Below, one piece after another: positions 5,801 through 9,843 of a stretch of 9,843 bases of DNA. Source of the stretch: CAYGDT01 sp964348745. Its GTDB lineage: Bacteria > Patescibacteriota > Gracilibacteria > Peribacterales > Peribacteraceae. Below the pieces are notes generated by a model. That model saw nothing but the letters and a program-made list of their open reading frames with translations. It did not search any database and was not told the DNA's origin. The stretch is taken from NCBI GenBank assembly GCA_964348745.1, contig CAYGDT010000056.1, positions 1-9,843 of the forward strand. The letters run 5' to 3'. The position numbers and the translations under genes are program-made. The number at the start of each line of letters is the position of its first letter. Positions within the stretch are counted from its first letter, which is position 1.

Positions 5801-8134
5801 TTTCGTCTTTGCAGGTTCTTCAACTTTTGGTCTCTCTGCAAAAAGATCATATTCAGCAGGTATTGCGTCTGCTGGTTTTGTTGGTGTTTCATCGACTGGT
5901 TTTACTTCCTTGCACGTTTTAAGTATATGTTGCGCAATTTGATCTGGAATAGTTTTATCTGCATCAGCATCACGATCATATGAAGCATCTTTTTCGCTCT
6001 TAAACATGTTTGTCAAATCAAGAACTTGTACTACCTTATCAAGGATATGTATTCTCACAACTTCTGTTAGATCACCTCTACGCGATACAGAAATGCGTAG
6101 GTAAGGCTCTCCATCAGAATATGGATCAGATGTTGCTACTGAATACAAAAACCCTTCTGGCGCTTTATTAGTAATTTCGTCTGCCAGTTCTTGTAGTGAT
6201 TTTGAATTTATTTCTGCTGTCTCAGGAATTGTCGGCACCCTTGGATCAACTATTGGATCTCTTGTGCTTCCAGAGCGTTCAATAGAAGAGTGCGGGATGA
6301 TATCCGATGCAGAGGGAGATGCATAACCATCACTGGCAGAACGTTTCGTTCTATCAAATGGCAGCTTTCCTCTTGTTGAAGAGTCTGAAGAAGTTGTATC
6401 TCGGACAAGCGGCGTTTGGGGTACCGATCCTGTTGCGGCACCATCCAAATGCCAGACGTTACTCATGTTATCTTCTATGTAGAAAGAGGAGCCTGCATTC
6501 TTGGCAAATATCTTGAGATCGCGTACAGGGTGACGCACTGTCGCATTGAATGCCGGTTCTTGTTGACGTTGTATAGAGAGCACGATGCCGCGATCTTTGA
6601 GCCATTGGCTATCGTCCAGCAATAAGCCGTAATCAAGTTTCATTGGATTGAACGCAATGGAAGAACCGTCTATTTCATCTCGAATCATTACTGTGTAATT
6701 CATGCCGAACCGCGTACCATTTCTGTTAACCAAATGGAGTGCAACGTAGGGCGCATCTGCCGGCTCAGCATCGGGAGAGATAGTAGGTGCAAAATACTGT
6801 CGCATTGCGATGCTTCTGTTTACCTGATCAAACTGCGAAAGTAGATGTGCGTATTCCTTATACTTTTCCTTCGAAAGAGCCTCACTCATGCGACGTGCAA
6901 GTAATTGATTGGATTTGCCTTGCAGATCATAGGGGTCTTCCGTTTTGTAGAGCGGATTTGTAGTTAATTGGTCATATGCATGGAGAAGAGTATCTCTGTC
7001 GATTGATGCTCCGCGCTCGTGCGCTATTTTGACAGAATTCAAATACTGGTCTCCCATAGCCTCCATGTATCCTTTCGTGCCGGCACTGTACTCGGCATTA
7101 TCTCCAAGGACGTAAGGATGGTCCCTTGAAATGTCATATCCTCTCCTACCTCGACCAGAGCGCATTGGAGTGGAATCATCATCGCCATACATCACATACC
7201 GCGCCGTGTCCCTAGCAATACCCCTCTCTATTCCTGCTTCTGTAACATCAAGATACGTCGACCCATAATCCCTAGAAATTATTTTATCTCTTTTACCAAG
7301 CAAATGCATTTCCACGTTGTAATCCTGTTGGCTTAGATAATGATCATCGATCCCCATGCGACCGCGCGTTCGTTTGTTAGCAATGTAGTTAGGGTCGAGG
7401 CCACGCCCCTGCATGTCGTTCATCTTTAGGACACGCATCGCATACAATTTCCCATGGTCGCCCGATACTCCGTCTCCCGACTCATCACTCATGCTTGCCA
7501 CACTTGCACGCGTCACTTCGCGGTTATACTGGCGATATTCCTCGCCGCCCATTGGAGGGCCATCGAGTACCCAGGGATCAGTTTCCGACTTCCGAGAAAT
7601 CCAATACTTCACCTTATTAACAAAGCGCGACCTGCGCAAGCAACCTTTAGGTGGTTTCGGATTGTTCCCAAGATCCTGAACAAATGGGTCTCCTTCTATA
7701 CCAGCATTTCGTACCCCCTCTTGAGAGATCTTGAGATAAGTTGGGAAAGTAAGCACCTCCGCCTTATGCACAAGTAATTCTAACATTTCTTCTTCAGTTT
7801 GCGGGATGACTTCTTGTAAACGCCCTCTCATTTCTTCAGAAATTTCTCCTGAAAATTTCATTACAATAGCGTAACCAAGTTTCTCAAGATCCTCTGTCAG
7901 CAATTTTCCATCATCAACGAGGCAATTTTGCAACTCTTCACAAATTTCTCCTGCTGAATCTGTACCCTGCATAATTGCTGCAAGCTCATCGCGCATGCGT
8001 TTTATGTCATCAGGCAGATCAGGTCGACCAACACCACTACCGGATTCATCTGGCGTTTCAGCAGCAGCAAGCGCTAGCAAGCGACGCTCTTTCAGGGAAT
8101 GCGTATGCCTGTGAAATAAAGAAAAATATCGCAT
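2846..8134 (-). CDS. Giant 1762-aa protein: six-repeat stalk with C-terminal lethal-factor-like zinc metallopeptidase
   Basis: Layout: residues 1-160 polar and helical; 160-450 basic/acidic, Arg, Asp and Tyr rich, unrecognised; 460-565 probably beta-rich; 566-646 Ser/Thr/Pro-rich linker; 647-1385 six diverged ~95-aa alpha/beta repeats with Pro/Glu/Lys/Thr-rich linkers; 1386-1455 a long linker; 1455-1550 helical; about 1590-1762 peptidase. The peptidase has LILHEYGHAIGEYL (zinc ligands His1679 and His1683, general base Glu1680), then EFFAESF (Glu1725 as third ligand). The 42-residue gap matches the His690-Glu735 arrangement of anthrax lethal factor (45), as does RGWDRKNWKGIPGAY (1642-1656) before it. 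That places it with the ATLF-like/M34 and Pro-Pro endopeptidase zincins. The Tyr seven residues before the third ligand in those enzymes is Gly1718 here. No signal peptide or membrane helix is visible. ATG overlaps the upstream stop as TAATG. Substrate and location are unknown. Confidence 0.9.
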   Translation of the reverse strand: MRYFSLFHRHTHSLKERRLLALAAAETPDESGSGVGRPDLPDDIKRMRDELAAIMQGTDSAGEICEELQNCLVDDGKLLTEDLEKLGYAIVMKFSGEISEEMRGRLQEVIPQTEEEMLELLVHKAEVLTFPTYLKISQEGVRNAGIEGDPFVQDLGNNPKPPKGCLRRSRFVNKVKYWISRKSETDPWVLDGPPMGGEEYRQYNREVTRASVASMSDESGDGVSGDHGKLYAMRVLKMNDMQGRGLDPNYIANKRTRGRMGIDDHYLSQQDYNVEMHLLGKRDKIISRDYGSTYLDVTEAGIERGIARDTARYVMYGDDDSTPMRSGRGRRGYDISRDHPYVLGDNAEYSAGTKGYMEAMGDQYLNSVKIAHERGASIDRDTLLHAYDQLTTNPLYKTEDPYDLQGKSNQLLARRMSEALSKEKYKEYAHLLSQFDQVNRSIAMRQYFAPTISPDAEPADAPYVALHLVNRNGTRFGMNYTVMIRDEIDGSSIAFNPMKLDYGLLLDDSQWLKDRGIVLSIQRQQEPAFNATVRHPVRDLKIFAKNAGSSFYIEDNMSNVWHLDGAATGSVPQTPLVRDTTSSDSSTRGKLPFDRTKRSASDGYASPSASDIIPHSSIERSGSTRDPIVDPRVPTIPETAEINSKSLQELADEITNKAPEGFLYSVATSDPYSDGEPYLRISVSRRGDLTEVVRIHILDKVVQVLDLTNMFKSEKDASYDRDADADKTIPDQIAQHILKTCKEVKPVDETPTKPADAIPAEYDLFAERPKVEEPAKTKDESSVTPEAEAKEKLESRQKLAEAISNTVSGALFQCDAPTPSVVFNNTIDINVRRKSDNELVAMVDVRDTIVRILDASNLLSDPLITYNRDETADKKIAIDAALFIYDKYVEKEPEAPKVSEEILSQRGLVAEITKLGKEKFEFGTVLETPDVLIGEYSIIPVFLAGGDKVAEIAITPTNVKITNIKDEFDVQEFSRRPDEVNPQTVVDFLVDKYAKEPEKPTEKEAPAEEKVTVPEASEASASLKKFAQEIQNLKQDAFTYEGEETVIPEDGREASLSINVIPKGDSKRVAHIIIQKSTVEVLNDVEWSDPSLTFDRISDDQSDAQKILAFLIDTFAPEAKMPAEEAVIAPKPEETDAKPADESPEKPAEEPVKPEVIDTLAPLRKLAEDIATQLPAGFSYREVKVNPSFDGDPNDASGYLFVPIIRESDNAFVAQLIVKKDVVSVLNELDELHGKYTLDRKEVSDAAIPGEVAHFLVDTLTKRAEKAEVKPTDTAEGAKTDKPKDTEVLTKMHALADSIVILATDKFNYGLVDEKIDALLGDSLSVSVMNKKDGNQVAIIYLSKERVEIYDSAVLFPEPKIFERGTDDESLSNEISKYLVATFPKAPEGSEAEKPEVATPSIEGTPAGEEKPAAETVPVKPQEPSTEEKNEEKSTIVEDKTEEVPLDEKPMEDLDSVLLQSLKMQVDVAVQLSVEYQNASERSELMERVNAFDALRENLQEINRMLKADATRDAMQSFLTEEVITQIETAPFIFERDKLKFREKTFEDYRITKEQDAPKTEEAVDSLAKKASEIMAKQKERFGTSLKIADVDTPVVRTHLEHLAKVPDGIVRQLALRGVTVQISNRDVPGISNNPKWLNAPRGWDRKNWKGIPGAYDSVNSIVYAGGGIPTACESLILHEYGHAIGEYLLQDSAQSVIEAHNRLYNRLYEYYKQGGRGGLAGRQEFFAESFSDYLMFPKEAFVKEYDEEWYNYMATFIQRNS
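3980..6196 (-). repeat. Six protein-level repeat domains inside the giant gene
   Basis: Units by residue (nt): 647-740 (5915-6196), 793-890 (5465-5758), 908-995 (5150-5413), 1023-1116 (4787-5068), 1163-1262 (4349-4648) and 1289-1385 (3980-4270). Shared pattern: LxxLAxxI, then FxY, a strand LxIxV, KxDxxxVAxIxI, KxxVxVLN/D, Y/FDR, and a final I..xIAxFLVDTF helix. Unit 3 is the most diverged (it lacks the VLN/D and has RRPDE for the DR motif). Linkers between units are about 52, 17, 27, 46 and 26 residues, rich in P, E, K, A and T. The low identity points to old duplication rather than recent slippage. The fold is not recognised; an alpha/beta order is inferred from the hydrophobic pattern. Confidence 0.8.
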
Positions 8135-8463
8135 TAGATTTTAGAAATCGATTCTTCGATTGCAGAGAGACCGCTCGACTCGTCCTTCTCAATTTTCTGC
8201 TTAAGCAACGCAAAAAACTCCGACTCAAATTCCTTCAGATCAGCCTTCGTCAGATCGATCAATTCCCGAAGCGCGCTCCAGAAGAGATCCAAACACCGCT
8301 TGTAGTGCCCGTACCGCTCCGTGCGTTCGACTTTGGATTCGCCTTTGTAGATCGCATCGATCTCACCGAGATTATAGGTACAGAGTTCCGACTCAATACC
8401 CTCCATCAGCGTGTTATAGAGATCTTCAAACGTCGATCTGTGTGATGCTGTTTGTTTTGGCAT
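8134..8463 (-). CDS. Hypothetical 109-aa helical protein, first gene of the cassette
   Basis: Not recognised. It begins MPKQTASHRSTFEDLYNTLM. Nearly the whole chain is predicted helical by composition: about 10-30, 45-72 (RYGHYKRCLDLFWSALRELI) and 73-95 (KADLKEFESEFFALLKQKIE). It is highly charged, with no signal peptide or membrane segment. The TAA stop shares one base with the ATG of the 1762-aa gene (TAATG), suggesting coupled translation. A small charged helical protein made just before a huge one could be a dedicated chaperone or partner, but nothing in the sequence proves it. The start at 8461-8463 is supported by an extended -10 promoter 8 nt upstream. Confidence 0.75.
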   Translation of the reverse strand: MPKQTASHRSTFEDLYNTLMEGIESELCTYNLGEIDAIYKGESKVERTERYGHYKRCLDLFWSALRELIDLTKADLKEFESEFFALLKQKIEKDESSGLSAIEESISKI

Positions 8464-8471
8464 ATCGGATT

Positions 8472-8500
8472 ATTATACCAGATGTTAGACTTCTGCTCCA
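8472..8500 (-). promoter_or_regulatory. Extended -10 promoter of the giant-protein cassette
   Basis: Minus strand TGGTATAAT gives a perfect -10 (TATAAT, 8472-8477) with the extended TGn element (8478-8480). The -35 at 17-bp spacing is weak (TGGAGC, 8495-8500, 3 of 6), which is usual for extended -10 promoters. Eight nucleotides separate the -10 from the ATG at 8463, so the start of transcription should fall within 1-2 nt of the start codon: a leaderless mRNA. Confidence 0.65.
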
Positions 8501-8510
8501 GCGGTTTTAC

Positions 8511-8581
8511 TGGTGGAGCGCGGGGGAATCGAACCCCAACCGCAGAATTGACAAGTTCGCGATGCCTCCTGGCCGCGCCCC
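8511..8581 (-). ncRNA. tRNA-like element with G3:U70 acceptor and encoded CCA
   Basis: On the minus strand GGGGCGC (8581-8575) pairs with GCGCTCC, followed by discriminator A and CCA (8513-8511). The third pair is G:U, the alanine identity element shared by tRNA-Ala and tmRNA. A T-arm with canonical loop TTCGATT closes with four G:C pairs; the fifth is a T/C mismatch. The middle is not a normal tRNA: total length is 71 nt, the D-arm-like hairpin (CGCGGCC, AGGA, GGCATCGCG) is wrong in size, and the best anticodon-like loop (TTGTCAA) has a stem with two mismatches. It is either a decayed tRNA or a tRNA-like RNA. It is not a one-piece tmRNA, because no tag-coding region lies between its ends. 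Confidence 0.5.
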
Positions 8582-8588
8582 AAACAGC

Positions 8589-8622
8589 TGTACAATTGTA
8601 CACCCATTTATCTTGCGTACAA
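8589..8622 (-). promoter_or_regulatory. Candidate promoter of the tRNA-like element, with 14-bp palindrome
   Basis: Minus-strand TACAAT (8595-8600, 5 of 6) lies 13 nt before the 5' end of the tRNA-like element, with a poor -35 TTGTAC (8617-8622) at 16-bp spacing. The -10 is embedded in a perfect palindrome tgtacaattgtaca (8589-8602). The core TGTACA also occurs in the palindrome before the WD40 gene. Confidence 0.3.
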
Positions 8623-8648
8623 ACACTTGATAGGATACAATTACGTTA

Positions 8649-8690
8649 GACAAGTTCGCGATTCCTTCTAAAAGAGGATCGAACCCCCTC
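8649..8690 (-). repeat. Degenerate relative of parts of the tRNA-like element
   Basis: The 14-mer gacaagttcgcgat occurs at 8649-8662 and, inside the tRNA-like element, at 8550-8563. A T-arm-like string (minus strand TGCGGAGGGGGTTCGATCC, ending at 8676) resembles TGCGGTTGGGGTTCGATTCC of the element. The two shared blocks are in opposite order in the two copies, so this is not a simple tandem duplication. It cannot fold as a tRNA by itself. Confidence 0.5.
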
Positions 8691-8714
8691 CGCAAATGCT
8701 TCGGGGGTTTTTTT
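8682..8714 (+). terminator. Plus-strand terminator-like hairpin
   Basis: Stem AACCCCC (8682-8688) with GGGGGTT (8703-8709), 14-nt loop containing a further GCA/TGC pairing, and a run of seven T (8708-8714). This has intrinsic-terminator form on the plus strand, but no plus-strand gene lies upstream. On the minus strand the hairpin is preceded by A7 and followed by TTCGATCC, so it would not terminate rpoC in the classical way. Confidence 0.4.
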
Positions 8715-8807
8715 ATTGCTTTCCAATTGAACAAATTATGTATTCAATATTTTTGGCTTATTTATCGTGATAGGATCAGATTCTACTGCTTTCTGCCCTG
8801 CGGGCAG

Positions 8808-8930
8808 GCCACGCACCAGTGGTGCGTGGCTACGTTTGCTGCTTTCGCCTTGCGCTCTTTGCCTCTGCCACGCACCAGCGGTGCGCGGCTACAATTACGC
8901 CGCCTCGGTCTTGCGCTCTTCACCTCTGCG
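8808..8930 (-). repeat. Tandem duplication of the rpoC 3' end plus a GC-rich hairpin
   Basis: Copy A (8867-8930) spans the last rpoC codons, the stop and a hairpin; copy B (8808-8869) follows directly. By hand alignment 50 of 62 aligned positions agree, with a 2-nt gap that removes the stop region. Each copy ends in a hairpin: 8808-8817/8821-8830 (10 perfect bp, loop of 3) and 8867-8876/8880-8889 (10 bp, one G:U in the minus-strand RNA). Copy B would encode RGKERKAKAAN, against RGEERKTEAA at the RpoC end. A further small hairpin tgccc/gggca lies at 8794-8806. No T-run follows any of them. The remainder of the rpoC-cassette gap (8715-8793) shows nothing I can name. Confidence 0.75.
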
Positions 8931-9843
8931 GCGAAGCGCAGGGTCTGTGTCACCCGGGCGATCGCCACCCTGACCGAATCGGTCGCGGTAGACTTCGCCA
9001 GTCGGAATCAGACGGCCGATAATCACGTTTTCCTTGAGTCCCTGCAGGGTATCGACCTTGCGGGTCGTTGCTGCTTCCACCAGAACGCGGATCGTCTCTT
9101 GGAAGGATGCTCCTGCGAGCCAGGAATCCGTCGCGAGTGCGGCGCGGGTGATACCGAGCAACAGCTGCTCGTACGTTGCGCGCTTCTTGCCCTCCTTGCC
9201 GAGCATATCGTTTTCGTATTCGACGTCACCGAGGTCGACGGTCTCACCGGAGAGGAACGTTGTGTCTCCCGCGTCAACGATGCGAACTTTCGAGAACATC
9301 TTTCGTACGATGATCTCGAGGTGTTTGTCGTTGATCGTCTGCCCCTGCGAAGCGTAGATACTCTGCACTTCCTGCACGATGTAATTTTCCACGGCGTACG
9401 TTCCCTGCTTATGGAGCAGATCCTGCAGGTCGTAGTGTCCGAGGTTGATCGGCTGACCGACAGTGATCGGGGAACCGTTTTTCACCAGCAACGACTCGCG
9501 GGGACCGAATTCGTAACTGCGTTCCTGGATCTCCGCGTGCTTCACCTTGACTGCGTTATCGTCCACTGAGCTGATTTTTCCGGCGATCTTTGCTTTGATC
9601 GTCGTCTTATCGGTCGAAGATTTTGCGATGACAGCGCGCTCCTTGACGACGTCGCCCTTGTTCACCATCACTTGATAGCCCGTCGGAATCATATAGACAT
9701 CCTCGCCCTTCACCTCTTCAAGGATATGCACCATCGTTCGGGAGCCGGAGCGCGATACTTTCACCGTACCGGCTATGTCGCTGAGGATTGCAGGCGTGCG
9801 GGGACTTCTGGCTTCGAAGAGTTCTTCGACGCGCGTCAGACCC
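8895..9843 (-). CDS. rpoC: RNA polymerase beta' subunit, C-terminal 315 residues (cut by the window edge)
   Basis: The beta' subunit forms much of the polymerase clamp and active centre. Only the C-terminal part is here, entering from the right edge at GLTRVEELFEARSPRTPAIL, equivalent to the conserved segment beginning near E. coli residue 920. Later family signatures are QGQTINDKHLEIIVRKMFSKV, ASFQETIRVLVEAATTRKVD and TLQGLKENVIIGRLIPTGE. The tail after that is short, hydrophilic and Gly/Arg-rich, ending RRRGEERKTEAA and TAA (8895-8897). A GTG inside at 9762-9764 is not a start, since the conserved frame continues upstream. The final dozen codons are duplicated downstream. rpsL, usually next, lies more than 6 kb away. 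Confidence 0.98.
   Translation of the reverse strand, partial: GLTRVEELFEARSPRTPAILSDIAGTVKVSRSGSRTMVHILEEVKGEDVYMIPTGYQVMVNKGDVVKERAVIAKSSTDKTTIKAKIAGKISSVDDNAVKVKHAEIQERSYEFGPRESLLVKNGSPITVGQPINLGHYDLQDLLHKQGTYAVENYIVQEVQSIYASQGQTINDKHLEIIVRKMFSKVRIVDAGDTTFLSGETVDLGDVEYENDMLGKEGKKRATYEQLLLGITRAALATDSWLAGASFQETIRVLVEAATTRKVDTLQGLKENVIIGRLIPTGEVYRDRFGQGGDRPGDTDPALRRRGEERKTEAA

Noticed and set aside
3980..6196. CRISPR-like or DNA-level satellite repeats in the giant gene
   Set aside because: The repetition is at protein level, about 300-420 bp apart and strongly diverged in DNA, with no constant repeat or spacer.
8406..8734. Small frames on both strands across the tRNA-like region
   Set aside because: They carry phrases such as VGVRFPRAPP and GESNPN, the typical translations of a T-arm plus acceptor in either direction. 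These are spurious products of a structured RNA region.
8511..8894. One-piece tmRNA (ssrA) with its 3' end at 8511
   Set aside because: The G3:U70 acceptor is tmRNA-like, but the only matching 5' strand is 71 nt away and there is no tag-coding frame or pseudoknot-sized region between.
8727..9569. 280-codon plus-strand frame opposite rpoC
   Set aside because: It is a shadow of the conserved rpoC reading frame; the minus-strand product matches RpoC throughout.

Overview
The window is a ribosome/RNA-polymerase gene neighbourhood read almost entirely on the minus strand. From right to left it runs: 3' end of rpoC, a three-gene accessory cassette with a 1762-codon gene at its centre, rpsL (uS12), rpsG (uS7), a WD40 propeller gene, a small hypothetical gene, and the 5' end of fusA. 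In most bacteria rpoC, rpsL, rpsG and fusA follow one another closely. Here that str-operon order is kept but is split twice by genes with no evident role in translation.

Organism: a bacterium. A shortened uS7, Shine-Dalgarno-less starts, leaderless-style promoters, unrecognised cassette genes and a giant protein suggest a Patescibacteria/CPR lineage, possibly Peribacteria-like. That placement is inference. UGA is used as an ordinary stop in three genes, which argues against the UGA=Gly code of Gracilibacteria and Absconditabacteria.

Region 8464-8894 separates rpoC from the cassette. It holds two near-identical hairpins inside a tandem duplication of the rpoC 3' end, a plus-strand terminator-like hairpin, a tRNA-like element with a G3:U70 acceptor pair and encoded CCA, a degenerate relative of part of that element, and an extended -10 promoter 8 nt before the first cassette gene.

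Region 2673-8463 is the cassette. A 109-aa helical protein, the 1762-aa protein and a 58-aa protein are joined by stop/start overlaps (TAATG, then ATGA), so they are probably translated together. The giant protein has a long unrecognised N-terminal region, six diverged copies of a ~95-aa alpha/beta domain joined by Pro/Glu/Lys/Thr-rich linkers, a helical segment, and a C-terminal zincin domain with HEYGH and EFFAE motifs like anthrax lethal factor and Pro-Pro endopeptidases. No signal peptide or membrane segment is visible. A terminator-like hairpin follows the cassette, before rpsL.

Region 258-1523 is the second insertion: a compact seven-bladed WD40 propeller and a 127-aa hydrophobic hypothetical protein, each with its own promoter very close to the ATG. 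fusA then has a separate promoter with a 17-bp spacer. The accessory genes therefore look like independently transcribed units set into the housekeeping cluster. The giant protease cassette is the best candidate here for an undescribed system; its target and location cannot be read from this window.
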